NCBI GenBank assembly: GCA_019155185.1
Contig: CM032813.1
Coordinates: 1,856,501-1,920,500, forward strand
DNA length: 64,000 nucleotides
Reading direction: 5' to 3'
From: Beaufortia kweichowensis
Lineage: Eukaryota; Chordata; Actinopteri; Cypriniformes; Gastromyzontidae
Shown: positions 44,201-55,941 of the stretch, piece after piece
Numbering within the stretch: position 1 is the first letter of the stretch
Layout of the letters: each line of letters opens with the position of its first letter
Translations under genes and position numbers: made by a program
The notes under the pieces: model-generated
The model's database searches: none
What the model was told of the DNA's origin: nothing
The model's input: the letters and a program-made list of their open reading frames with translations, nothing else

Positions 44201-47024
44201 TGTCGCTAAACAACTGTAGGCTTAAAAAGCACAAGCAGCGAGTATATACAGTCATTAAGGCATAAGTGTCTAAATCACCAAGACAGAGCATGTGCTTTTG
44301 AGCACAAACATGCAGCCGCGAACAGATCAATAGCTCAATTTAAATTTAATTTCCAACTGCAATCAAGGAGCAAAAGTGCTTCCCTGGCTTAGATGATTTC
44401 CACAACAACCAGTGCCAAGTGTATTTTGTCATCCAAGGCTGCTCATTCCAGTAAAGAAGAGATCAGCAAACAGTACAAGGCTTAGTAGAAAAAAAATACT
44501 TCAAAGTCCATTGAACAAAGCCATCAGCGAGAGGTCTAATAGTGCTTTCACATAAAGCAGTGTATCCAGACACTTGTCAGCTGGAAATCTTCCCAGAATG
44601 CATTGCCGTATTTCAGCCAGGCTCCATTTAAAATGCCAAAAACAAAGCAATCGCGGTAACTGAACATATATTGACTGATGTGAAGATTATTGCCAAGTTG
44701 TTGATCATGTAAGTAGATATTTGACAGCTTGCCCTGGAAGATGAATGCATTCAAAAGAACTTGAAATACTTGGAATCAATCTATATAACCTTTTCAGTAT
44801 CGCTCAGATGTGAAGAGCGCAGGTCCTTTCTGTAGGAAATACATTTTGTAAGAAATATGTTTTTGCCGTTTAATATAAAAAATAGATTTTATATTTTAGT
44901 AGTTCAATATTTTCAATGCCTTTGTTTTTGTTGTGAAGATTGATAAAGGTGGCATTTTTTGAAAATATATTCAGAAACCTTTTGATTATGTTGTAGACAA
45001 AGTCGAACCTCTACTGTACATATATATTTATTTCTACTATACTAGTTATATACAAGAATGAAAATGTTTAGATTTTGGTCAAACAGTCAAGAATGTTGAT
45101 ATGATCAATCCCATGAATAATTTCAAAATCTATTTTTATTATGCTAAAATCTTTGGACCCCTTGGTATATTCGTATTTTAATGCATGTGGATGTACATGT
45201 TTTAGGCAACTCCTAAAAATCCACACAAGATGAAAGGACCATCCATATAAGCACAACGCAAAATACAATAATGACTACTGAACTATTTGAAGTTAATACT
45301 CTTTGATTGCTCAAAATCAGCCACTTAAGGTTTGATGGGGTTCCCATATTTGTGTGTGAACTGCTGATTGAATGTCTCCAAGGCTTGTAGTTGACATAAT
45401 GGGTTTCTGGGAATTTAGGCCATTTGAAAAGCTTGGTTATGCCTCTGGGGAAATAAAATCAATACACAATTAAAGTATTACTGGAAATGGAAACTCTATT
45501 AAAGTGTACTTTAAACCTGAAACTGCCGCCATCATACTTTAAACTGACCATCAACATCTAGTTTTGGCTGATTGTTCTGTGTACACGTCAGACCTCAATT
45601 ATAATGTACTGGTTAGCATCATCGCTTTCATTGTAAGTTAGTTAGGCTACTATTACAATGGTTTTTAAATCATTTAATACTATGCACTTAGACCTGTATT
45701 ATGTTATTTATGCACATGTATAATACACAATCATGTGCCAGATTAAGTATTTATGCATCATGCTTTTCATTACTGGGTTGTGATTGTTCTCTTGATTGTG
45801 TTTTGTTAAAACAATGACACCTAATACTGTTTTTTAACTGAAGATGATTTGATGTTTATATTCCTATATTTTCAAGATATTCAAGTAATGCTTTTTGATG
45901 CTTTGGATTTCAGAGAGTATAAAAATAAAATAAAATGACAGATGATGGAAATGAGCTGGGATTGTGGCCCTGACAATCTGAGTAAATGATGACAGAAATA
46001 TTTTTGGGAGCTAAACGTGGTCAAAATCCTTTAAAAATCTTGGTTGAAACAAGTTAAAATGCTCAGCTTTGATGGATCAATCTTGCCAACTTCTAAACAT
46101 ACATAATGGGTATTTGTAAATAAGATTTGTAAAACAAACTTTTGACCAACAAACTATTGACCTCTCAAGATTGATTCTGCGATTGTTTCTTTGTTTTTCT
46201 TGATGAAGCGTTTGAGATTGATATTGTACTTTTAAATTGCTTTAAAACAGAAATATATCTCATTTATTTCCAATTCAGTATGAGCATTTTAATATCGTCT
46301 CCTCTGTGTCTCTGTGTGCAACATTAAAACAAACTACCAGCAGAAATGGTACGCCGCATAATCATCCTGTAACCTCTCATCACGACACCATTAAAACATC
46401 AATCAACACTTTCAAATAACCCTCAACCCCTTCCATTAAAACCCACTCTGTAGAATGGAGTATTACGTTGCTGGCCTAGAAGATGCTTTTCATTCAAAGT
46501 AACGTAAAGGACACTAATTGCACAGAAAGTCTTTCTAAAGCAACCTGGCAATAGAGCCGGACTGCTTTCCAATGAGTCTACAGTTCACAGGTCACCCAAT
46601 TTGGGATGAACCTCAAACCTTTGAGTTATTATCAGCTCAGATCTATAGCCATTACAAGACCGCCGCATCAGATAATGGGCAAATGATGACAAAAAGATAG
46701 TTAACACGCTTAACCTTTAGAAAGAGCAAAGACAAGTTGTGTTTACATTTCAGGGTTTTTAAATAAATGCTAAAAAATAACAAATTAAACCACATTATCA
46801 TATTAATGCTAATTCCCTAGACGAATAGGGAAAAGTACAAACATTTACTTAGCAACTTCTTAAATGCCATGAAAATCCTAGACAAGGACATCATTCAAAT
46901 TCCCCTTGCATGTCATTTTTCTTCTTTTTGTAACAAAATAAATATTCTGTTAAATGCTGCTGTTTATAATTATGTTTTTTATTTTATTCATTATGTTTAT
47001 ATAAATGTGGTCAAATATGATGCT

Positions 47025-47350
47025 GTGAGAGTAAATTACATGCACATGTCAACCTTATCATTAAGAAGTAGTTTTTCTCAAAGGTTTTTATCATACTGAT
47101 ATCTCAGATGTCAATATTTGGTGGTTTAAATACTCATGTGATGTCTCTCTCAAAGATTTTAAAGCATTTGTTTCTGTTTATATCATGATCATAGTCAAGT
47201 AAAGTGCTGTTTTCAGAATCGTCACATCCATAACAGTCCATATTCCTCATAAATGAGCACATGAAAATTCAAATAAAATAACTATTTGATGTTCTTTGAA
47301 TAGTCATCTCTTCTTCATTTGTTGGGTTTTATTGCTTCTGGTTTGTGCAC
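47025..47350 (-). repeat. Dispersed 300-bp repeat, copy 3 (inverted)
   Basis: Reverse complement of the family at 38805 and 43738; for example TATTTGGTGGTTTAAATACT and TTGGGTTTTATTGCTTCTGG. All three copies lie within 8.5 kb. Confidence 0.8.
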
Positions 47351-49033
47351 TCTATCAACAGGGGTTTATCAACGTATAAACAGATGATTCAGTAAAAAAT
47401 CCCCAAATAATTTATAACAAGCAACAGAAGATTTTCTGAAAAAGAAATGTGTTAAAAATGTCAACAGGCTGATAATGGGGAAGAAAAGAATTGAGTAGTG
47501 TTGTGACCAAGAATTAAAGCAAAAACAAGCTCCACAAATTCAGAAGAGTCGTTTGCTTGAAGAAGCAGCAGTAACTATTAACTTATCCTGTTAATTAACT
47601 GAAAATTACACACGACTGCCCTGAGACAACAACACAGAGATAAACACATCTTTGTTCAGAGCGGGTAAAACTATAATTCAGGAAGTTTGTAGATGTCTAA
47701 ACTTTCCTCTAATGAGGATATTTGCAAAAAGCTCTCTTACAAATCTTCTGTTTGTGATTTGACTTTAACAACCTCACACTCCCACTAAATCTCACACTCA
47801 GAGAAGTGTTGTAAGTTGTAAGTTGTTAAATATAAGTTTATATGTACAATCAGTCCTTAAAAAATCATAGGTATGATTTTCAGCACACACACACATAACT
47901 TTGGCACAGCTCTCTACAAAATCCATTCACAATGTTCACAATCTGCCAATCACACAAATATGCCAAATTACCCATAGTTTAAATATAGCGCTTGGTCGAG
48001 CAAAATTGCGGTGTGTTGGGAGGAAGCCAGAAGGGAAAGAGATCTCATTTGGTATTCTCGTCGAATGCCTCGTATATTTGTCTGGAACAATCAGGTGATT
48101 ACGGCAGAGGAGTTGGATGGCAAATCAATGGCGTGCCTTTCCTTGTTGTTTCTCGCGCTCGCTCGCTGTCTCATCACAAAGGACGGATTCAGTTCAGACA
48201 CACAGAACTTGCAATGCAATTTACTAAAGGTTAACAGGCCGCCGAGGTCAATCTTAATCAGATTCATCCGTATCGCCGCCAGTGAAAAGCATCCTTAAAA
48301 TCTTACCACTGCATTAATATCAAAGGTTAATGCATTTAACAGATATTCTTGCATCACGGTTTACCATCTCAACCTCAAAATCACTATTTTACCCACTTGT
48401 CCAAAAAACGATCCAGCTTCACAGCTATCGCATAATGACTGCTAATATACCGAGACATCACCGAAATAGCAGGCTGGAGATTATTTAATAACTTCATTGA
48501 GAATCTTCAATCAGGAGGGCAGCGATGACATTTAAACTGGCACCTGTGCAAATTAAACCCGGAGAAGGTTAAGCTCTGTTAACACCGTCACCGTGTCTAA
48601 AATCCAGCATAAAGTTACTTTCCCATGCCTTCTTTATTTGCAGAGGGATCGGGAGTGATGGCTCACAAAGCCGGGGAGCTCTCATCCTGTGCTCGGTCTG
48701 AAACAAATTATCTGCTTTTAGCTTAGCAGGATTTGTAGACAGCGAGTACAGGGAGAAATAGGATACTGTCAGTATGACCCTTTGGGAGGGTTGTGAATTT
48801 GGTGCGCTGTCGTCTTTTTATGTTACTCTGAAGGCCTAGATGCAATGAAGACTTGGCTTTATAGGCATTTTTGATGGGGTAATGGTGCAAAAAAAGTTAT
48901 TTCATTCAGGTTATAGACTGTTTTGAGTGGAGCAGCGGTTTCAGAACCTAGAAATACTTTATAAAACCAGTCTGGAAAATGTTAACCCAGGGTCATTTTT
49001 ATCTGTGGATTAAAGTCATCTTTGGTTATTTTG

Positions 49034-49085
49034 TTCATTTGGCAGATGCAATTTATAGTGCATTTGAGCTGTACATTATATCAGT
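49034..49085. repeat. SINE-like fragment
   Basis: Short piece with TTCATTTGGCAGATGCAATT, then TATAGTGCATT; degenerate. Confidence 0.4.
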
Positions 49086-52004
49086 AAGAGCATTACATGT
49101 CAAATTTACCTATTGAAAGAAAATAGTAAAAAAAAACATATTCAAGTAATGTAATCTCAACCGAGATTGAAAAACAAATGCTTTACTATTACTTTGAACT
49201 TTGTCAAACTATATTTTTCGCAAAATTTGCTGCCGAACTGATAAATGATGCAATTAAACCATTGGCATCACAAACACACATCTAATTCACCCCTCACATT
49301 TCAAAGGTTCATTACGTTTTCATGATTTAATTCATTCTTAAATAAGATATCCGTGAAAGCGTTTCCCTTCGACCATGTTCCTAAATTATAAGATAATGGA
49401 CCGAAGAAAAATCTATACCTAAAGTAATTTCAGTTTAGTGACTCCAATCAAACACCAAGCAAAACAAAAACACAGCCATATGCACACAAGCGAGCCATGT
49501 CACGATATCGCTCGTCTCCTGAATAAAACATGTGTCCCATTTAGATTCAGTTGGCTTCATCTTGGGGAGCGATCTGGCCCAACGGGACGTAGAAAAGAAG
49601 CTATGTCTAGAAATAGTTTGGGCACAAAGAATTCCAGTCTCTGCATCTTTTCACTTGGCTCGTATTCATAGATAATTACATAAATTATGCAACTCTGAAA
49701 TAACCCTGCTTTCTCTTTAGCTCAGTTTTGCTAAGAAAGAAAGTTGTCTGGATTTATCCATAACGCTGCTCTTGAGAAAAAGAGACACAGAATGACACCT
49801 GCCCCACCAGTAAAGAAAGTGATGATTCACTGCACCTGTCACCGTATTCATCTCAACATGCTCATTATGAAGACAAAAAGAAGATTTCAAGATTTCCACA
49901 AAAGACCGCATATGCCAGAATATATATAGAAGCCGCCCAACAAGATGATTAATGCACACATGTCCTGTTTGCAAGACTTCCTCGCTAAACTTTACTAAAG
50001 AGAAAAGCAACTCCGGCACAGCAGAGCAACCATGTTCATATCGGATGAGCGGGCCTATACCATAATTTCCCCCTTTGGATCAATAATATTAATCAAAGAA
50101 ATGAACTGTGCTATGTTTGGACAACCAGAAACCCGATAAGCACAGTTACACCTGCGCACTTCCACACACCGATCTCCAGTTTGGCACTTGTCGCTTTCTT
50201 TTATCCACCCGGAAGGGTTTCTATGTGTGACACATATCGACCTTTTCCACACATACTGTCACCATGATAGATTTTCAGTCCTTAGCGATAACTCCCCACA
50301 GCGTTGAACCTCTCTGCTCACATTTATCCCTTCCGCATCTCATACGCACACGCGGATTGATCCAACACGTGCAAGGGTAGCAAATGTCTACAGTAGTCAA
50401 TCAATGCGTTCAATCTTTAAATAACAAAGTCTGGCAGATATAACTATTCCCAATCAGTATGAATAATTAAAAGCGACTACTTATGGACAACAACATTGGC
50501 ATAAAGACCAGACAAGCCCTATGGGCACTGCGAGCTTCAAACAAACATCTAGTTTGATGTAAATCCTTAATTAGCAGACGCTACCCAATCCTGGCTTCCC
50601 GCTACCCGTATCACGTTTCTCAAAAACGTACTTAAGATTTTTTATGGGGTTGTTATAAAGGCACTAGATAATAATCGATGAACAAGGAGAGCGAAATCTA
50701 TTCGGCCCAGTGCGTGTAGATAAAGATGAACAGGGTTTATTAAAAGGCCTCTTGGTAAAGAGAAGCGTTTTGAAACGCTAGCAAAAGATTATCTCCAAGG
50801 AAACTAACCGCATGCATCCACCCTCTTCAATTGTCCCCTTTCACAACTTTCTGAATGTCTTATTGTTCTTTGTCATTTCCTTCTCTCATTTGATTTCAAA
50901 AGGCAAGATAGTCTCGCGAGGGGAATGACGAATTGCCGGAGCCATCGGGAGTGGAGAAATTAGTGCCACCGAATGTAAATTACTCTCATTGTAAAGGATG
51001 ACAGTGGAAAGACGACAGCCAGATAATATTTTTCCACAGTTCTCAGTTGTGCTATTGAGTCGCAATAATGGAATCAGAGTTATTGTTTAAACTTTTGCTC
51101 GGGAATAAAGCTTTAGAGGATGAGACGGAAAGTGTTCAGTGAAACTGAGAGGCTGTTTTTTAATCTCATCCACCTGCGACTATCTCATATTTGTTGCTTC
51201 CCTTTTATGTTCTTTGTTCTTTTGACTGAAACAATTCATTAACGTTGCTTTTCCCTGTAGAAGTGTAATTATAAGCAGAAAAGCTGAGAGAGAATTTTAA
51301 TATGTCCAAAGTCTTTTAGTAGGATTTTAGTTTAGTTTAGCATTTCTTCTGGAACTTTCTTATAAGACTTTTACCCATGAGATGTTTTTGTGTAGACAGC
51401 GCCACCTGGTGAAACATTTAAAAAACATACATATACCGTGTTGCATATTATATGTAAACAATTACATATTCATATGAAAATAGAAAAAAACATTTTCATA
51501 TTTTTGAACCATCATCAAACGCACACAAAGAGAGTATAAAGACATCTTAAATTACTATAGTGCATACTTTATTCATATATTTTGATATTTCATACAGAAC
51601 ATTAGTGAATTTAACTATTTCAAAGCTGCCAACAAGCATCACAACTTTGTGTATTTTCTGCTCAAATGCATCGGTGAATGCTGGAAAAGATAAATGCATA
51701 AAACTAGTTTTGCTATTGCTCCATTTATATATCCGATACTTGAAATGAAATCTTTAAGGGCGGATTTAACAAACAAAACTAGCACATAACTAAATGTACA
51801 GTTAAACAAAATGTGCATTTATCAGAAATGTAGTGAGGTTAAAACTTGAAATACAACAAACCATTTTAAGTCCCGTTTTAAGACATTATGGACACAGAAT
51901 CAACCCATAGACATGTAGGATGACCTTTGTTTTAAGTTCAGTCAATTGTTATGTTAATCATACATAATTGCCGTCCATTTAGATTACAAAACGCAAGGCA
52001 CAAG

Positions 52005-52710
52005 TTTATTTCAAAGTTAATAGAAGGCCTCTATTAAAGTAAGGCTTGTGGATCCTAAATCTAAACTCCTAAAAGGATAAAGTAAAAAATGAAAAGATCT
52101 GAAAGACAGTCAACACTGTACTTAGAAGAAGTACGCAGAAAAGAAAGAGATATAAATTATTGCATATTTCTTGCACACCGCAAAAGCTTTAATAAAGCCC
52201 AATAATCTAAGCAAAGAAGATCACACAGCACGAGATGTTGGGTGGTGTCAGGTTTAAAGGTTCATTACATCATGTGCTAACTTTTGATTCTCTCTCAGAC
52301 AGAAAACGTAAGGCTCGGTCGTACATTAAATATCAAATAGCACTCTTAGATCAACAGATCAAAGCTGAAGCCAGCTTTGAAGAAGGAGAAACAAGCTCAA
52401 ATACGTGCTGGATAATCACAAACCCTCTGAACGGTGACAGTATATATAAAATTTACTTTATAAACATGCAAGTACATACATACATACATCATCAGACAAT
52501 ACAAATGCATTTGGTTTTGGTTTCAGTGATAATACAAGCGTGTCGACACACAGCAACAATTTTTGATGCGAGAAAATCTGTTTGTAAGACTAGACATGTA
52601 AGACAAGTTGCAAGTTACCAACACGTGGTCCAGATGGTCTTTGGTCATTTTTTGAAGCACCTTTCTTGTAATACTTGATCAGGCTTTGGCTCCTGTGATG
52701 ATGAGGAGGT
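52005..52710 (-). other. lims1: lims1 3' untranslated region (probable minimum)
   Basis: Sequence after the stop on the reverse strand. The first AATAAA on that strand lies at 52010-52005 and another at about 51573-51568, so the 3' UTR is at least 0.7 kb and perhaps 1.2 kb. The open frame on the opposite strand at 52235-52678 has no family resemblance. Confidence 0.4.
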
Positions 52711-52825
52711 TTACTTGCGGCCCACGGTTTCTGCGAGCTTCTTGAGTCTCTTCTTCAGCTCCAGAGGAAACTTCTCGTAACATTTCTTGCACACCGGCTT
52801 CATGTCAAACTCCACAAACTTGTTC
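52711..52825 (-). CDS. lims1: lims1 last coding exon (10b), standard tail
   Basis: Reverse-strand acceptor is TGTTTGCAG; stop TAA at 52713-52711. It reads NKFVEFDMKPVCKKCYEKFP, then LELKKRLKKLAETVGRK. This is the canonical PINCH1 C-terminus; the KRLKKL stretch lies in the tail region reported to contact actin in PINCH1 (family knowledge). Confidence 0.96.
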
Positions 52826-55800
52826 CTGCAAACATTTGCGTCACATTATAGTTTGTTTCTCACATAATAACACAATCAAAATTGCACACAATACATTTCT
52901 GTTTACAAATCTTTCTTTAGAGGATGTTGTAAGACACTGAGTGCATGGGTAATGAAAAGATGAAGAAAAAAACATGCCATTAAAAATATGACAATCAGGA
53001 GCACCATGTGTCACCAACTTCAAAGAAGATAGAAATCTAACATTATAAAACATTGATGAAGCGATGAGACAATCAAATGACTAACCAAACAAACGAACGA
53101 AGCAGATGAGGATGAAGAGTTAAAGAGATAGTAAAGGGTTACAGACAGACAGCGATGGCTTTCTTTCGGCGTTCACGAGAGTCACGTTCACGTTTCGCCA
53201 GCCGACGTTTTAGTTCTTCCGGCAGCCGCTCGTAACAGTGTTTACAGACCGGCTTCAGGTCCACCTCCACAAATTTGTCTCTTCACGAGAGGCGAGAGAG
53301 GAGAAACGAGCGACAAGAGGGAAATGGGAAGAGATGGTGGGAGAGTGAAAAACAGATTTCAAGTGGAAGAGAGAAATAGGATGTGGTGCCATTTTAAGAG
53401 CGGCAGGGAGGATTGAGGAGGATGGAAAGAGAAAATACAAGCACAGAAAGGTTAGTAATGACCCAAAGAAGAACATCGGAAGGACACACAACAGCCGAGA
53501 GAGCCAATTTAAAGGCACTTCTGCACTGAACCAGACAAATTTACACACAGATACAAAAGAGAATCAATAACACAGAAAGGAAAGTGTGATAGCACACAGG
53601 TTCTAAATCTTTTCATCTCTACTTGTGAAGAAGAATTAAGGCAAATGTTTTTAAGCTATATTTCTAAAGGAAATAAAATCCAGTTTATACACATCTCTGA
53701 AACCGTGTAGGGTTGTGACATCACCGTGTGTGTGTATGAGATCACTTACTTGAGGGTGAGCTTGGTGTTACATGTTGCGCAGGAGAAACAGTTCACACAC
53801 CAGGCCTTATTCAGAGCCGAAACCACTGAGAGAAACCAACAAACAGCATCTTAAAATTCAAAGCTGTAGCACATTTTGCCAAAGCACTGCGATGTAAAAT
53901 TAAATATTATTTACCGTCTCCTTCGATCACGCGGTTGCAATGGTAACAAACATCACCAAAGAGCTGCCAAACAGATGTCAAAATCAAAGTGTTCGTTACA
54001 CACAATGTTATAAATAATTACATTCTTTACATAATTGCAATTTTTAAAAGTGTAGTTTGGTTAGTAACATGTTTTAAACAAGTGCAAGCAGACAGGACTT
54101 TATAAACATACATGTGTTTATGTGGGATCAGATTTGTGTGCCAATTTTTGTATTACTAACTATATTTTTCAGAAACTGAGCTACTAGTATTTGAGATTAC
54201 ATATTTGCATAATGCTTATGTTTATGTTACCTGGTTGTAATGAGTCTCGCAGTAAGCCAGACCTTTCCTCTCATAATGACGGTGTCCAAGGAAGGGTTTC
54301 TCACACTTGGCACAGACAAAATGCTGCAAACATACAAACATGAGATCAAATATACAGAGGAGGGCAGAAAGAAGTTAGATTCAATACATCTGAAAGCAAG
54401 CAACAGAATCACGTTTTATATCATATCATGTTATACTTTCAACCCTAATAACATCAACAGATTGTGCACATCAGAGAAATGGTTTTCAATTCTGGTCCGA
54501 GAAACCTTAGCATTGTATATTTTGTATGTCTCACTTACGCGATATGACCAGTTCAGTTAATAGATCGCTGTAATATAGAACTGATATTCTGAATCAAAAA
54601 AATCGTGATCTGAAAGATGCAGTACTGGAATTAAAACCCCAGGATTAAACTACACGTCAACCTTCATTTCCAAATGAGCATGTTTAACAGAATCAGTATG
54701 GACACCTACATTTGCTCCACGGTAAATTAAAATGTTAATAACTTTACGTTAATTTGTTTAGGTATTGATTTAGGTCACAGTAGATGCAACGGTAACTAAA
54801 GAGATTGCAGTACCATAATGAGTGTGCTGTTAACAGCAACGTTGTTCACTAACGCTAAGTTTGTCTGAGCAATTCATAAGCAGACACACAAACCTCGACA
54901 TGCCACTGCTTGCCCATGGCATTAACCACACGGCCCTCGATCGGACGCCTGCACGCGCCGCAGATCGGCACACCCATCTTATCATGGCAGGGGAGGCAGT
55001 AGAGTTCACCTTTCAGCTCACGAGCATCAGCCGTCAGCTCCTTACTGTAAAACACGTGAAACCAAAACCTTAAATTCATGTCACTTTTAGTAAACGGACA
55101 CAGCGGTTGACATCGCTCAGGCGTTGCACTGACCCGCAGTTACTGCAGTTGAAGTGGTCGGGATGGTAGGGGTCATTTTTGAAAATGAGAGGCTGTTCCT
55201 CGATGATGGCGTGACACTTCTGACAGATGTACTTGCCGAGGCCGCGGGCCTTCTCGCGGTTATGACACGGGCGGCACAGGTGACTGGTATAAACACATGT
55301 GTGAACATTTAAGCCTATCGGTCAATCACACACACACACGTTCATTCGTAATCGGTTACAAACTCACCGTCCAGCGTTTTTGACGAATCCAACATCAGCG
55401 AGAACGGCCTGGCAGATATCACAGCAGAAACAGTCGGGATGCCAGCTGTTATTCATGGCCTTAATCACACGGCCGATTATAAACTCTCCTGTGGGACACA
55501 ATTCACAATTAGCACAGTCAGTCAATTCCATCACCCGTTTGTGTGATGCGTTTGTGCGCGCGTGTCTCTCTTACCACACTGGTGACAGCACGGAGCGAAC
55601 AACATCTGGAAATCATGCTCACAGTATTTCCTTCCCTCAAACTATAAAGAGACAGAAAACCAAACATTTAAACAGTAAAATGCACAATGTGCGCTTCACG
55701 AAAACATTACTGGGGCAATTCCAGCATTATGGATATGACATATACCCATTAATATATTGAACAATGTGTTTACATTTGTACCTCGTAAAAGAGTCCTTCT

Positions 55801-55941
55801 GGAAACTGCTGGAAACACTGGGCGCAGACGAAGCACTGCTCGTGATACAGCTCGCCATTGCTGTTGACGATCTTTTCCGTTGGGGCGAAGCCACTTTTGC
55901 ATCGTTCGCACGAGGCGTTTGCCAGGGCATTAGCCATGTTG
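52711..55941 (-). CDS. lims1: PINCH1-type LIM adaptor, five LIM domains
   Basis: Complete coding region of a PINCH protein, the LIM-only adaptor that binds integrin-linked kinase through LIM1 and, with parvin, links integrins to actin (family knowledge). Seen: start ATG at 55937-55935 in MANALANASCERC, then exons whose phases all join; the form ending at 52711 is 325 residues, exactly PINCH1 length. It contains FYE-FEGRKYCEHDFQ, CCHQCGEFIIGRVIK, EKARGLGKYICQKCH and KNKFVEFDMKPVCKK, and ends KKLAETVGRK. CCHQC, QKCHAII and the tail favour LIMS1 over LIMS2. An alternative 3' coding exon lies at 53139-53280. The gene is convergent with cntnap5. In human, LIMS2 rather than LIMS1 is the nearer neighbour of CNTNAP5 on 2q14, so the paralogue name should be checked. 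Confidence 0.95.
53139..53280 (-). CDS. lims1: lims1 alternative 3' coding exon (10a)
   Basis: Reverse-strand acceptor CTCTCGTGAAG sits behind a good pyrimidine tract. It reads DKFVEVDLKPVCKHCYERLP, then EELKRRLAKRERDSRERRKK and AIAVCL, stop TAA at 53141-53139. It is a clear homologue of the distal exon (LIM5 second half, KFVE-D-KPVCK-CYE) with a longer, more basic tail, giving 334 residues. No AATAAA follows it before the distal exon. A possible donor (TCT|GTAACC) overlaps the stop and would make a 138-nt in-frame cassette joining exon 10b. It is conserved enough to be functional, but its use is inferred. Confidence 0.8.
53750..53825 (-). CDS. lims1: lims1 exon 9 (LIM5, middle)
   Basis: Reverse-strand acceptor is TTTCTCTCAG, donor is CTCAA|GTAAGT. 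It reads VSALNKAWCVNCFSCATC, then NTKLTL. It leaves two bases (AA) that can be completed either by the exon at 53139-53280 or by the one at 52711-52825. Confidence 0.95.
53915..53963 (-). CDS. lims1: lims1 exon 8 (start of LIM5)
   Basis: Reverse-strand acceptor is TTTGGCAG, donor is GACG|GTAAAT. The small 49-base exon reads LFGDVCYHCNRVIEGD, the first zinc pair of LIM5. It leaves one base that forms V with exon 9. Confidence 0.95.
54231..54323 (-). CDS. lims1: lims1 exon 7 (LIM4)
   Basis: Reverse-strand acceptor is GTTTGCAG, donor is AACCAG|GTAACA. The 31 codons read HFVCAKCEKPFLGHRHYERK, then GLAYCETHYNQ, identical to PINCH1. Confidence 0.96.
54894..55044 (-). CDS. lims1: lims1 exon 6 (end of LIM3, LIM4)
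   Basis: Reverse-strand acceptor is GTTTTACAG, donor is GTCGAG|GTTTGT. It reads KELTADARELKGELYCLPCH, then DKMGVPICGACRRPIEGRVV and NAMGKQWHVE. It ends on a complete codon. NAMGKQ rather than NALGKQ is another LIMS1-type position. Confidence 0.96.
55134..55283 (-). CDS. lims1: lims1 exon 5 (end of LIM2, LIM3)
   Basis: Reverse-strand acceptor is TTTATACCAG, donor is TGCGG|GTCAGT. It reads HLCRPCHNREKARGLGKYIC, then QKCHAIIEEQPLIFKNDPYH and PDHFNCSNCG. This is a near-exact PINCH1 match. Confidence 0.96.
55368..55488 (-). CDS. lims1: lims1 exon 4 (LIM2)
   Basis: Reverse-strand acceptor is GTCCCACAG, donor is GACG|GTGAGT. It reads GEFIIGRVIKAMNNSWHPDC, then FCCDICQAVLADVGFVKNAG. Compared with the family's CFRCDLC, the finger reads CFCCDIC, adding a cysteine; the zinc ligands themselves are intact. 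Confidence 0.95.
55575..55641 (-). CDS. lims1: lims1 exon 3 (end of LIM1, start of LIM2)
   Basis: Reverse-strand acceptor is TCTTTATAG, donor is TGTG|GTAAGA. It reads FEGRKYCEHDFQMLFAPCCH, then QC, identical to PINCH1 here. It leaves one base, making G with exon 4. Confidence 0.96.
55782..55941 (-). CDS. lims1: lims1 exon 2 (start codon, most of LIM1)
   Basis: The acceptor (reverse strand) TTTTTCTAACAG leaves four bases before ATG (55937-55935); the donor is GAG|GTACAA. It codes 52 residues: MANALANASCERCKSGF, then NSNGELYHEQCFVCAQC and PEGLFYE. This carries the first LIM1 zinc ligands. The ATG is the family start, so no upstream start is needed. Confidence 0.96.

Larger units (their letters stand above)
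40281..52004. other. Intergenic spacer between convergent genes
   Basis: No gene is recognised. Seen: a GA-rich stretch (40420-40470), two copies of a roughly 300-bp repeat family (43738-44040 and, inverted, 47025-47350) and tRNA-related fragments (44082-44200, 49034-49085). Stretches around 41560-41900 and 48000-50800 are less AT-rich and could hold conserved non-coding elements; this is not demonstrable here. Confidence 0.5.

Noticed and set aside
52235..52678. 147-codon + strand frame
   Set aside because: Antisense to the lims1 3' UTR, no domain, no splice or promoter context.
55380..55760. 126-codon + strand frame
   Set aside because: Shadow of lims1 exons 3 and 4 on the opposite strand.
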